64,000 nucleotides of DNA from contig NZ_JBKBQG010000015.1 of the NCBI RefSeq assembly GCF_046292825.1, forward strand, positions 23,981-87,980, given 5' to 3'. Both the position numbers and the translations under genes were made by a program. A model generated the notes under the pieces. The model had not been told where the DNA came from and did not search any database. It worked only from the letters and a program-made list of their open reading frames with translations. Shown one piece after another: positions 7,112 through 15,475 of this stretch. Source of the stretch: Salinarimonas sp046292825. Lineage in GTDB: Bacteria; Pseudomonadota; Alphaproteobacteria; Rhizobiales; Beijerinckiaceae. Every line of letters starts with the position of its first letter. Position 1 is the stretch's first letter.

Positions 7112-7939
7112 TCACATCTGCTCTTCCTGGGCGCCGGAGCCCGGCGGCGGCGGGGCGAGCTCGGGCTCCTCGCCGAGCGGCTCCATGTGGCGGGCGGAGA
7201 ACTCGCCCCGGCCGTCCATCGTCGGCCCCTGCGACCAGCGCCCTTCGGGCGGCGCGCTGCCGTCGGCCTGGAAGCCGAGGAGGACGTGGCTGAAGTCCTG
7301 GTTCTCCTGGTCGAGCGGGAAGGAATTGGGGATCGGCATTGCCGCCTGCAGCCCGCCCATGTCCTCGATCGCGGCGAGCCATTGCTGCTGGTGCATGTTG
7401 TCGCGCGCGATCAGGAAGGCGAGCATCTCGCGCATGCCGGGATCCTGCGTCATGCCGTAGAGGCGCGTCGCGAGCGCGCGTCCGGTCGCTTCCGCCGTGA
7501 CGTTGGCGAGCATGTCGGCGGCGAGGTTGCCGCTCGCATAGACGTGCGAGGCGTCGAAGGGCACGCCCTCCGCATCCGCCGGCAGCGCCGCGAGCCCGGT
7601 CGAGAGGATGTGGCGCAGGTTCATGCCGTTCATCACGTGGCCGGCGACGGGGTCCTGCGCGGCCTCCTCCTGCATCGAGAGCGGCGCGCCCTCGAGATTG
7701 AGCGCAACCGCGGTCGCGAGCATCTCGATATGGCCGAGCTCCTCGGCGGCGGTGTTCATGAGGAGATCGCGATGGCGACCGTCGCCGCCGCGCGCGCCGA
7801 AGGCTTGGAACATGTATTGGAGCGCGACGCGCACCTCGCCTTCGACGCCGCCGATGGCCTGCTGCAGCGCGCGGGCGAAAACGGGATTGGGACTTTCGAC
7901 CCGGACGGGGAATTGAAGGCGGTTGTCCACATAGAACAT
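7112..7939 (-). CDS. manganese (non-haem) catalase
   Basis: A 275-residue ferritin-like protein that disproportionates hydrogen peroxide at a di-manganese site. The expected ligands are present: Glu35 (VEGEVRVALQY), Glu67 and His70 (AAEELGHIEML), Glu150 (TAEATGRAL) and His183 (NMHQQQWL). The C-terminal tail is proline- and acidic-rich. The length is normal for the family, and no signal peptide is seen, so it is cytoplasmic. The HIRAN-like gene follows in the same operon. Such catalases are often stress-induced, but only a degenerate EcfG-like match was found upstream. Confidence 0.93.
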   Translation of the reverse strand: MFYVDNRLQFPVRVESPNPVFARALQQAIGGVEGEVRVALQYMFQAFGARGGDGRHRDLLMNTAAEELGHIEMLATAVALNLEGAPLSMQEEAAQDPVAGHVMNGMNLRHILSTGLAALPADAEGVPFDASHVYASGNLAADMLANVTAEATGRALATRLYGMTQDPGMREMLAFLIARDNMHQQQWLAAIEDMGGLQAAMPIPNSFPLDQENQDFSHVLLGFQADGSAPPEGRWSQGPTMDGRGEFSARHMEPLGEEPELAPPPPGSGAQEEQM

Positions 7940-8113
7940 CGAGGCTCTCCCATGAGCTTATGCCAGCGTTCGCGATCGACGCGCAGCCTCGCAAAGCGCG
8001 GACGGGACAATCGTTCCGACAGCCGAGATTCGTGAAGAAAACCGGTTCCGCAGCTTGACCGAGAACCGGAAACGCGCTCAAACTGCAAAAAAATGGTCCA
8101 AAGAGGGGACCTG

Positions 8114-8893
8114 ATGACCGACGCCGTTATCCTGGAGACGCAGGACCTGACGAAAGAGTTCAAGGGATTTACGGCGGTTTCCGCCGTCAATCTCAAGGTT
8201 CGTCGTGGTTCGATACACGCCTTGATCGGCCCGAACGGGGCCGGAAAGACGACGTGCTTCAATCTCATCACGAAGTTTCTCGACCCGACGCGCGGCAAGA
8301 TCATCTACAACGGTCAGGACATCACTCGCACCAAGCCTGCGGACATCGCACGCATGGGCATGGTGCGCAGCTTCCAGATCTCCGCGACCTTTCCTCATCT
8401 GACGCTGCTCGAGAACGTGCGCGTCGGCCTCCAGCGCGCGCTGGGGACCTCGTTCCACTTCTGGCGCTCGGAGGAGAGCCTGTCGTCGCTCAATGCCCGC
8501 GCGATGGAGCTGCTCGAGGACGTCGGTCTCGCGCCCTATGCCCGTCTGACGGCGGGCGAGCTGCCCTACGGCCGCAAGCGCGCGCTCGAGATCGCCACCA
8601 CCCTCGCGCTCGACCCGGAGCTCCTCCTCCTCGACGAGCCGACCTCCGGCATGGGCCGCGAGGACATCGGCCGAGTCGCGGCGCTCATCCGCCGCGTGGC
8701 GCAGAACCGGACGGTGCTGATGGTCGAGCACAATCTCTCCGTCGTCTCCGATCTGTCGGACCGGATCACCGTGCTCGCGCGCGGCGAGATCCTGGCCGAG
8801 GGGCCCTATTCGGAGGTGTCGGAGAACCCGGCCGTGGTCGAGGCCTATATGGGCAGCGGCCTGGGCAAGGACGCGGGGGCGCATCATGGCTGA
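8114..8893 (+). CDS. livG: LivG-type ABC transporter ATP-binding protein
   Basis: A 259-residue ATPase of the branched-chain amino acid (HAAT) importer class. Walker A GPNGAGKTT is at residues 39-47, the signature region at LPYGRKRALEIA, Walker B at LLLLDEPTSGM, and the switch His in MVEHNLSVV. It powers uptake together with the LivF-type ATPase that overlaps its 3' end by 8 bp. The ATG at 8114, preceded by GAGGGGA, is chosen over an earlier in-frame Met. The order here is G-F-binding protein-H-M. The substrate could be an amino acid, an amide or an aromatic acid; the sequence does not decide. Confidence 0.92.
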   Translation: MTDAVILETQDLTKEFKGFTAVSAVNLKVRRGSIHALIGPNGAGKTTCFNLITKFLDPTRGKIIYNGQDITRTKPADIARMGMVRSFQISATFPHLTLLENVRVGLQRALGTSFHFWRSEESLSSLNARAMELLEDVGLAPYARLTAGELPYGRKRALEIATTLALDPELLLLDEPTSGMGREDIGRVAALIRRVAQNRTVLMVEHNLSVVSDLSDRITVLARGEILAEGPYSEVSENPAVVEAYMGSGLGKDAGAHHG

Positions 8894-9590
8894 GCCGCTC
8901 CTGAAGGTCGACGATCTCCACGCCTGGTACGGCGAGAGCCACATCCTGCACGGGATGTCGTTCGAGATCGGGGAGGGCGAGGTCGTCACGCTGCTCGGCC
9001 GCAACGGCGCCGGCAAGACGACGACCATGCGCGCGCTCATGGGCATCGTGAAGAGCCGCTCGGGCTCGATCCGCTACGACGGCGTCGAGACGATCGGCAT
9101 GCGCTCCGACAAGATCGCCCGGCTCGGCATCGGCTACGTGCCGGAGGAGCGCGGCATCTTCGCGAGCCTCAACGTGCGCGAGAATCTCGAATTGCCGCCC
9201 GTCGTGCGCCCCGGCGGCATGAGCGTGGAGGAGGTCTACGGCCTCTTCCCGCGGCTCCTCGAGCGCAAGAGCAGCCAGGGCACCAAGCTCTCGGGCGGCG
9301 AGCAGCAGATGCTCGCGATCGCCCGCATCCTGCGCACGGGCGCCAAGCTCCTGCTCCTCGACGAGCCGACGGAGGGGCTCGCACCGGTGATCGTCCAGCA
9401 GATCGGCGAGATCATCCGCAGCCTCAAGCAGAAGGGCTTCACCATCCTGCTCGTCGAGCAGAACTTCCACTTCGCCGCCACCGTCGCCGACAGGCACTAC
9501 ATCGTCGAGCACGGCCATGTCGCGGAGATGATCAGAAACGAGGACGTCGGCTCGAGCCTCGACAAGCTGCAAGAATATCTCGGCGTCTGA
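8886..9590 (+). CDS. livF: LivF-type ABC transporter ATP-binding protein
   Basis: A 234-residue ATPase, the second of the pair needed by HAAT importers. Walker A GRNGAGKTT, signature LSGGEQQMLAIARIL, Walker B LLLLDEPTEGLAP, and the switch His-position residue Gln in LLVEQNFHF are all visible. The length is normal. The start codon lies inside the end of the livG-type gene (8-bp overlap). The binding-protein gene follows 27 bases later with a GGAGGAG site. Confidence 0.93.
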   Translation: MAEPLLKVDDLHAWYGESHILHGMSFEIGEGEVVTLLGRNGAGKTTTMRALMGIVKSRSGSIRYDGVETIGMRSDKIARLGIGYVPEERGIFASLNVRENLELPPVVRPGGMSVEEVYGLFPRLLERKSSQGTKLSGGEQQMLAIARILRTGAKLLLLDEPTEGLAPVIVQQIGEIIRSLKQKGFTILLVEQNFHFAATVADRHYIVEHGHVAEMIRNEDVGSSLDKLQEYLGV

Positions 9591-9617
9591 GCCGCGCCGC
9601 AACGGAGGAGGAGAACC

Positions 9618-10823
9618 ATGTCGACGAAAACGCTGTTCATGGGATTGGCGGCCGCGGCTTTCATGGCGAGCTCGAGCGTGAGCGCGCAGACGCTCGTGCG
9701 GATCGGCGTCCTGAACGACCAGTCCGGCCTCTATTCGGATCTCACCGGCCAGGGCTCCGTCTGGGCCGCGCGCAAGGCGGTGGAGGATTTCGACGCGGCC
9801 GCCCACGGGCTCACCGTCGAGATCGTCTCGGCCGACCACCAGAACCGCCCCGACGTCGGCTCGACCGTCGCGCGTCAATGGTACGACCGCGACGGCGTGC
9901 ACATGATCGTCGACGTGCCGACCTCGTCGGTGGCGCTCGCCGTCAACGAGCTCACGCGCGAGCGCAACAAGGTGTTCATCTCGTCCGGCGCGGCGACGTC
10001 GGACCTGACCGGCGCGGCCTGCTCGCCGAACACCGTCCACTGGACCTACGACACCTGGTCGCTCGCCAACGGCACCGGCCGCGCGATCGTGGAGACGGGC
10101 GGCGAGAGCTGGTTCTTCATCACGGCGGACTATGCCTTCGGCCACGCGCTCGAGCGCGACACGATGGCGGTCGTCCAGGAATCGGGCGGCGACGTGCGCG
10201 GCTCCGTGCGCCATCCCTTCCCGGGCTCGGACTTCTCCTCCTTCCTCCTGCAGGCGCAGGCGTCGGGCGCCCAGATCATCGGGCTCGCCAATGCCGGCGG
10301 CGACACCGTCAACTCGGTCAAGCAGGCGGCGGAATTCGGCATCGTCCAGGGCGGCCAGAACCTCGCCGCGCTCCTGATGTTCATCACCGACGTCCACGCG
10401 CTCGGCCTGAACGACGCCCAGGGCCTCCTGTTCACGGAAGCCTGGTACTGGGACATGACGGACGAGAACCGCGCCTTCGCGGAGGAATTCGCCGCCGCCA
10501 ACCGCGGCAACAAGCCGACCATGGTCCAGGCGGGCGTCTATTCGGGCGTCCTCCATTATCTCAAGGCGGTCGCCGAGGTCGGCTCGCCGGAGGACGGCGC
10601 GGCGGTCGTCGAGAAGATGAAGGAGATGCCCACCGAGGATCCGCTCTTCGGCGAGGGCGAGATCCGCGCGGACGGGCGCAAGATCCACGACATGTATCTC
10701 TTCGAGGTCAAGGCGCCGGGCGACTCGACCGGTCCGTGGGACTATTACAACCTGCGCGCCACGATCCCCGCCGATCAGGCCTTCCGTCCCCTCGAGGAGG
10801 GCGGCTGCGCGCTCGTGAACTGA
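9618..10823 (+). CDS. periplasmic substrate-binding protein of the ABC importer
   Basis: A 401-residue type I periplasmic binding protein (Leu/Ile/Val-binding-like fold). A signal peptide spans residues 1-24 (ending VSAQ). The mature protein begins with the family-typical LVRIGVLNDQSGLYSDLTG and shows the VARQWYDRDGVHMIVDVPTSSVALAVNEL segment and WYWDMTDENRAFAEEF in the second lobe. It delivers the substrate to the LivH/LivM-type permease. A perfect hairpin follows the stop codon (10844-10874), which may set a higher level for this gene than for the permeases downstream. Confidence 0.92.
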   Translation: MSTKTLFMGLAAAAFMASSSVSAQTLVRIGVLNDQSGLYSDLTGQGSVWAARKAVEDFDAAAHGLTVEIVSADHQNRPDVGSTVARQWYDRDGVHMIVDVPTSSVALAVNELTRERNKVFISSGAATSDLTGAACSPNTVHWTYDTWSLANGTGRAIVETGGESWFFITADYAFGHALERDTMAVVQESGGDVRGSVRHPFPGSDFSSFLLQAQASGAQIIGLANAGGDTVNSVKQAAEFGIVQGGQNLAALLMFITDVHALGLNDAQGLLFTEAWYWDMTDENRAFAEEFAAANRGNKPTMVQAGVYSGVLHYLKAVAEVGSPEDGAAVVEKMKEMPTEDPLFGEGEIRADGRKIHDMYLFEVKAPGDSTGPWDYYNLRATIPADQAFRPLEEGGCALVN

Positions 10824-10843
10824 GCCTACCGGCCGAACCAGCG

Positions 10844-10874
10844 TCCCCGCGGGCCGGCCTCCGGCCCGCGGGGA
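10844..10874 (+). promoter_or_regulatory. strong hairpin between binding protein and permease genes
   Basis: Perfect 14-bp arms, TCCCCGCGGGCCGG and CCGGCCCGCGGGGA, with a 3-base loop, 20 bases after the binding-protein stop. There is no T-run, so it is not a classical terminator. A hairpin at this place commonly protects the upstream mRNA end or lowers read-through, giving more binding protein than permease. Confidence 0.65.
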
Positions 10875-10885
10875 TCCGCCCGCCG

Positions 10886-10953
10886 AAATCCCCGAGCCCG
10901 GCAAGTCGCCGGGCCCGGCAAATCCCCAAGCCCGGCTAGTCCCCAAGCCCGAC
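10886..10953 (+). repeat. four tandem 17-bp repeats
   Basis: Four head-to-tail 17-bp units end 13 bases before the livH-type start: AAATCCCCGAGCCCGGC, AAGTCGCCGGGCCCGGC, AAATCCCCAAGCCCGGC and TAGTCCCCAAGCCCGAC. The first three share the AA.TC.CC..GCCCGGC core. The array lies in the leader between binding protein and permease, just after the hairpin. Confidence 0.85.
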
Positions 10954-10966
10954 AGGACGAGAGACC

Positions 10967-11848
10967 GTGTTCGAGCTCCTCGGCATACCGCCCCAACTCT
11001 TCTTCGCGCAGCTGATGCTCGGGCTGATCAACGGCGCCTTCTACGCCGTGCTCAGTCTGGGCCTGGCGGTCATCTTCGGGCTCCTGAACGTGATCAACTT
11101 CACGCACGGGGCGCAGTACATGATGGGCGCCTTCGTCGCCTACATCCTGCTCACCGTGGCGGGCGTTCCCTACTGGGGCGCGCTCGTGATCGCGCCGATC
11201 CTGGTGGGCGCGCTCGGCATCGCCATCGAGCGCACCATGCTGCGGCGGCTCTACCATCTCGACCACCTCTACGGGCTCCTCCTCACCTTCGGCCTCGCGC
11301 TGATCATCGAGGGCCTGTTCCGCACCCAATACGGCGTCTCCGGGCAGCCCTATCCGAACCCGCTGCCGGGCGGGCAGAATCTCGGCTTCATGTTCCTGCC
11401 GAACTACCGCGCCTGGGTCGTCGTCGCCTCGCTCGTCGTCTGCTTCGGCACCTGGTACATGATCGAGCGCACCAAGCTCGGCTCGTACTTGCGCGCGGCG
11501 ACGGAGCGGCCGGATCTCGTCCAGGCCTTCGGCATCAACGTGCCCCTGATGATCACGCTGACCTATGGCTTCGGCGTCGCGCTCGCCGCCTTCGCGGGCG
11601 TGCTGGCCGCGCCCATCTACCAGGTCTCGCCGATGATGGGCGCCAACCTGATCATCGTCGTCTTCGCGGTCGTGGTGATCGGCGGCATGGGCTCGATCAT
11701 GGGCGCGATCGTGACGGGCTACACGCTCGGGATCATCGAGGGCCTCACGCGCGTGTTCTACCCGGAGGCCTCCAACACCGTGATCTTCGTCATCATGGCG
11801 ATCGTCCTTCTCATCAAACCCGCCGGCCTCTTCGGCACCGCGAAGTGA
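10967..11848 (+). CDS. livH: LivH-type ABC transporter permease
   Basis: A 293-residue inner-membrane permease with about eight membrane segments and the family hallmark GLINGAFYAVLSLGLAVIFGLLNVINFTHGAQYMMGAF near the N-terminus and GGMGSIMGAIVTGYTLGIIEGL near the C-terminus. It forms the membrane channel with the LivM-type protein. The start is GTG at 10967 with an AGGACGAGA site upstream. The next gene starts 14 bases after the stop. Confidence 0.92.
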   Translation: MFELLGIPPQLFFAQLMLGLINGAFYAVLSLGLAVIFGLLNVINFTHGAQYMMGAFVAYILLTVAGVPYWGALVIAPILVGALGIAIERTMLRRLYHLDHLYGLLLTFGLALIIEGLFRTQYGVSGQPYPNPLPGGQNLGFMFLPNYRAWVVVASLVVCFGTWYMIERTKLGSYLRAATERPDLVQAFGINVPLMITLTYGFGVALAAFAGVLAAPIYQVSPMMGANLIIVVFAVVVIGGMGSIMGAIVTGYTLGIIEGLTRVFYPEASNTVIFVIMAIVLLIKPAGLFGTAK

Positions 11849-11862
11849 CAGGGAAGCGCGCC

Positions 11863-12894
11863 ATGGCCACCGAGACGATCACCAAATCCGCCGTCGAGCG
11901 CGAGAAGCGCGCCGTTCTCGCCGCGCCGGTCGCCGAGCCGCTCTCGCCCGCGACGAAGGCGCTGATCGCGGGGCTCCTCGTCTTCGCGCTCGTCGCGCCC
12001 TTCGTGCTCTACCCGATCTACCTGATCAAGGTGCTCTGCTTCGCGCTGTTCGCCTGCGCGTTCAACCTCCTGATCGGCTATGTCGGGCTCCTCTCCTTCG
12101 GCCACGCGATGTTCTTCGGCGGGGCCTCCTATTTCACCGGCCACATCGTCAAGGTGTGGGGCTGGTCGACGGAATTGTCGATCCTCGCCGGCACGCTCGC
12201 GGCGGGGCTGATGGGGCTCGTCGCCGGCTCGATCGCGATCCGTCGACAAGGCATCTATTTCGCGATGGTGACGCTCGCGCTCGCGCAGATGTTCTACTTC
12301 TTCTGCCTGCAGGCGCCCTTCACCGGCGGCGAGGACGGTATCCAGGCGATCCCGCGCCGGCCGCTCTTCGGCATCATCGACCTGCGCAACGACGTGAACC
12401 TCTATTACGTCGTCCTGGCGATCTTCCTGTTCGGCTTTCTCGTGGTCTACCGCGCGATCCACTCCCCCTTCGGTCAGGTGCTGAAATCGATCCGCGAGAA
12501 CGAGCCCCGCGCCGTCTCGCTCGGCTACAAGACCGACCAGTACAAGCTCCTCGCCTTCACCCTCTCGGCCACGCTCGCCGGGCTCGCCGGCGCGACGAAG
12601 GCGATCGCCTTCCAGATCGCCTCGCTCACCGACGTCGCCTGGCAGATGTCGGGCGAGGTCGTGCTGATGACGCTCGTCGGCGGCATAGGCACCGTGTTCG
12701 GCCCCGTCGTCGGCGCCGCCGTGATCGTGACGATGCAGAACTACCTCGCCGGCTTCGGCGAATGGGTGCTCGTCATCCAGGGCGCGATCTTCGTCGTGGT
12801 CGTGCTGCTCTTCCGGCGCGGCATCGTCGGCGAGGCGATGGCCTATGCCGAACGCCGCCGCCGCCGCGAGGAGGAGAAGAAGGCGGGGGATTGA
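11863..12894 (+). CDS. livM: LivM-type ABC transporter permease
   Basis: A 343-residue permease with an N-terminal extension of about 35 charged residues, then about nine membrane segments. Family motifs: FNLLIGYVGLLSFGHAMFFGGASYFTGH, RRQGIYFAMVTLALAQM, and near the end LVGGIGTVFGPVVGAAVIV. The ATG at 11863 is preferred (AGGGAAG 7 bases upstream) over the GTG at 11845 that overlaps the previous stop. It is the last gene of the importer operon; a repeat element follows. Confidence 0.92.
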   Translation: MATETITKSAVEREKRAVLAAPVAEPLSPATKALIAGLLVFALVAPFVLYPIYLIKVLCFALFACAFNLLIGYVGLLSFGHAMFFGGASYFTGHIVKVWGWSTELSILAGTLAAGLMGLVAGSIAIRRQGIYFAMVTLALAQMFYFFCLQAPFTGGEDGIQAIPRRPLFGIIDLRNDVNLYYVVLAIFLFGFLVVYRAIHSPFGQVLKSIRENEPRAVSLGYKTDQYKLLAFTLSATLAGLAGATKAIAFQIASLTDVAWQMSGEVVLMTLVGGIGTVFGPVVGAAVIVTMQNYLAGFGEWVLVIQGAIFVVVVLLFRRGIVGEAMAYAERRRRREEEKKAGD

Positions 12895-12937
12895 GGCGAG
12901 GCTTCGACATCCCCGTAAGGACCATCGGTTCTCTCCG

Positions 12938-13130
12938 TGTCATCCCCGGCCGGAGCACGCGCAGCGTGCGCAGGGAAAGGGGACCCAGCACAGGAAGAGG
13001 CTTGCGGAGCAAGCGCTCGCGCCGCCGACCAGGCGGCTGGTCGCCGCAAGCAAGTGCTTGCTTCGCAAGCGATTTTCGTGCTGGGTCCCCTTCCCCTCCG
13101 GTCGCAAGCGACCTCCGGCCGGGGATGACA
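12938..13130. repeat. dispersed inverted-repeat element, copy B (divergent subfamily)
   Basis: A 193-bp element with perfect 18-bp inverted ends (TGTCATCCCCGGCCGGAG and its complement), a second pairing shell of GGGACCCAGCAC with GTGCTGGGTCCC, and inner GCTTGC/GCAAGC repeats. It occupies most of the 331-bp gap between the importer operon and the convergent methyltransferase gene. No gene was seen in the rest of that gap. Its inside differs from copies A, C, D and E. Confidence 0.85.
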
Positions 13131-13225
13131 CCGGTGAAGCCGCCCCGCGGGAAGACGCGACGCGGCACCAGCGGGGATCTTTGTCGCGATCGGCAAGACC
13201 GATTCGGTGACGGCCCGAGGGACGC

Positions 13226-13960
13226 TCACGCCCCGTTGGCGCTCGGCGACGGGACCAGGACCGGCACGAAGCGCGCGCCGCGGCGGGTCTGGCGGACCAT
13301 CAGCGGCCGGTGGAGCTGCTTGACGGCCTCGACCACGTGCACCCCCGCGAAGGGCAGCGAGAGCCGCGTGCCGATCCGCTCGAGCGCGCCGGCCGCGGAG
13401 AGCGTCGCCCGCTTCGGCACCGGCGGTACGTAGAGCGTCTCGGTCCAGGTCTCGGGCGTGAACAGCGTGCGCCGCATCAGCGCCTTCAGCTGCCCCCGCG
13501 AATAGGGCTGGCCGTGGCCGAAGGGCGTCGTGTCCATGCGCGCCCAGAGCCCCGAGCGGTTCGGCACCACGACCGCGAGCCGCCCGCCCGGCGCCAGCAC
13601 CCGCCACGTCTCGTAGAAGAGCTCGGCCGGGTCCTCGCTCGTCTCGAGCGCGTGCGCGATGAGCACGCGGTCGAGGCAGGCGTCGGGCAGCGGCAGCATC
13701 AGCGAGTCGGCGAGCGAGGAGCACACGCGCGCGTCCTCCGGCCAGGCGACGACGCCCTGCCGCGCCGGCATGAAGGCGATGACGCGCTCGGCCGTGAAGC
13801 GGGCCGCCTCGAGATAGGGCGTCGCGTAGCCGAGCCCCATCACCCGCGCGCCCGCCGGCGGCGCGAGGAAGCCCGCGAGCGCGCGGCTCACGTAACGTTG
13901 CGCGATTTCACCGAGAGGGCTCGCATAGAAGGCCCGCAAGGCGACGACGTCGAGCGACAT
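13226..13960 (-). CDS. class I SAM-dependent methyltransferase
   Basis: A 244-residue protein of the Methyltransferase-11 type. Motif I is relaxed (ARVMGLGYATPYLEAAR), the acidic region is near ADSLMLPLPDACLDRVLIAHALE, and the post-motif is LAPGGRLAVVVPNRSGLWARM. The start at 13960 is chosen because the upstream in-frame sequence is not protein-like. It is divergent from the flagellar hook gene flgE. The substrate is unknown; relatives are widespread in Hyphomicrobiales. Confidence 0.85.
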   Translation of the reverse strand: MSLDVVALRAFYASPLGEIAQRYVSRALAGFLAPPAGARVMGLGYATPYLEAARFTAERVIAFMPARQGVVAWPEDARVCSSLADSLMLPLPDACLDRVLIAHALETSEDPAELFYETWRVLAPGGRLAVVVPNRSGLWARMDTTPFGHGQPYSRGQLKALMRRTLFTPETWTETLYVPPVPKRATLSAAGALERIGTRLSLPFAGVHVVEAVKQLHRPLMVRQTRRGARFVPVLVPSPSANGA

Positions 13961-14171
13961 GGACTTTGGTCGTCCTCCCCGCGCGTAGCATTGGCCAAAC
14001 CCGCGCCTCGGCGCAAGACCGGGACCGCACGCGCAGATGTGCCGCCCTGTCGCCCTCCGCCCATCGCGCGATCCGCCGATCGTGCGAGCGGACATCGCCG
14101 CCGTCGGGGAAAGCCACGCGCAAGGTCGCGCTGGTGAACTGCCCGCGACGAACCACTCAGGAGACGTGGCC

Positions 14172-15422
14172 ATGAGCCTCTACGGCGTGATGCGCACGGG
14201 CGTGTCGGGAATGTCGGCCCAGTCGAGCAAGCTCGCGACGGTCGCCGACAACATCGCGAATGCCAACACCAACGGCTACAAGCGCTCCTTCACGGAGTTC
14301 TCGTCGCTGATCCTCGGCAACAATTCCGGGCAGTACACGTCCGGCGGCGTGGTCACCAACGTGCGGCACGCGATCTCGCAGCAGGGCGCCCTGACCTTCA
14401 CCCAATCGGCCACCGATCTCGCGGTGCAGGGCAACGGCTTCTTCGTGGTCTCGGACGCCGGCGGCACCCCCTTCCTGACCCGTGCGGGCGCCTTCGTGCC
14501 GAACGGCGCGGGCGATCTCGTCAACGCCGCGGGCTTCCGGCTGATGGGCGTGCCGATCGACGGCGGCTCGGGCATCGTGGTCAACTCGCTGCAGGGGCTC
14601 CAGCCCATCAACGTCGCCCAGACGGCGCTCGAGGCGACGCCCTCGCGCACCGGCGTCTTCGCGGCGAACGTGAACTCGAACGCGGACGTGATCGCCCCGG
14701 GCGCGCTGCCCGCCGACAACGTCGCGGGCTCGACCTACACCTCCACGTCCTCCCTCGTCGCCTTCGACAATCTCGGCAACACCGTCATCCTCGACGTCTA
14801 TTTCGCCAAGACCGGGCCGAACACCTGGCAGGCGAGCGTCTTCAACCGCGCCGACGCGGCCCCGGGCGGCGGCTTCCCCTATGCCGGCGGCCCGCTCGAC
14901 ACGGTCACGCTCGGCTTCGACCCGACGACCGGCGCCGCGACCGGCGCGCCCGGCTTCAACATCGCCATCCCGAACGGCCAGCCCCTCGCGCTCGACCTCT
15001 CGCGCATGACGCAGGTCGCGGCGGATTACACGGTGATGGCGGCGGCGGTCGACGGCAACGCCCCTTCGGCGATCCGCGACGTCGAGATCGGCGGGGACGG
15101 CATCGTCTGGGCGATCTTCGAGAACGGCGAGCGCCGCGCCACCTGGCGGGTGCCGCTCGCGAACGTGGCGAGCCCGGACAATCTGCGTCCGGAGGCCGGC
15201 AACGTCTTCTCGATCGGCCTCGAATCCGGCGAGGTCCGCCTCGGCATGCCCGGCGAGGGCGGCCTCGGCGGGATCGTCTCCGGGGCGCTCGAGCAGTCGA
15301 ACGTCGACCTCGCCTCGGAGCTGACCTCCATGATCGAGTCCCAGCGCAGCTACACGGCGAATTCCAAGGTCTTCCAGACCGGCGCCGAGCTGCTCGACGT
15401 GCTCGTCAACCTGAAGCGCTGA
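14172..15422 (+). CDS. flgE: flagellar hook protein FlgE
   Basis: A 416-residue hook subunit. It starts with the rod/hook N-terminal signature (MSLYGVMRTGVSGMSAQSSKLATVADNIANANTNGYKR), has the FlgE D1/D2 core (FFVVSDAGGTPFLTRAGAF), and ends with the C-terminal heptad region (LEQSNVDLASELTSMIESQRSYTANSKVFQTGAELLDVLVNLKR). The ATG at 14172 is preceded by CAGGAGA; the open frame upstream is not homologous. It is the first gene of the run flgE-flgK-flgL-flaF-flbT-flgD-fliQ, which is the order seen in Hyphomicrobiales, and FtcR probably activates it. Confidence 0.96.
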   Translation: MSLYGVMRTGVSGMSAQSSKLATVADNIANANTNGYKRSFTEFSSLILGNNSGQYTSGGVVTNVRHAISQQGALTFTQSATDLAVQGNGFFVVSDAGGTPFLTRAGAFVPNGAGDLVNAAGFRLMGVPIDGGSGIVVNSLQGLQPINVAQTALEATPSRTGVFAANVNSNADVIAPGALPADNVAGSTYTSTSSLVAFDNLGNTVILDVYFAKTGPNTWQASVFNRADAAPGGGFPYAGGPLDTVTLGFDPTTGAATGAPGFNIAIPNGQPLALDLSRMTQVAADYTVMAAAVDGNAPSAIRDVEIGGDGIVWAIFENGERRATWRVPLANVASPDNLRPEAGNVFSIGLESGEVRLGMPGEGGLGGIVSGALEQSNVDLASELTSMIESQRSYTANSKVFQTGAELLDVLVNLKR

Positions 15423-15475
15423 GCGCGTAGGACGCGCCCGAGCCGGCGCGCTCCGGCCAACGAGGACAACAGAAG

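Noticed and set aside
7990..8015. EcfG-like promoter upstream of the manganese catalase
   Set aside because: On the minus strand GGAAC is followed after 16 bases by CTTT, not CGTT. Too weak to list although stress control of catalase would be plausible.
8766..10946. 726-codon open frame on the minus strand opposite the ABC importer genes
   Set aside because: It is antisense to well-supported livG/livF/binding-protein genes, and its composition is that of a shadow frame.
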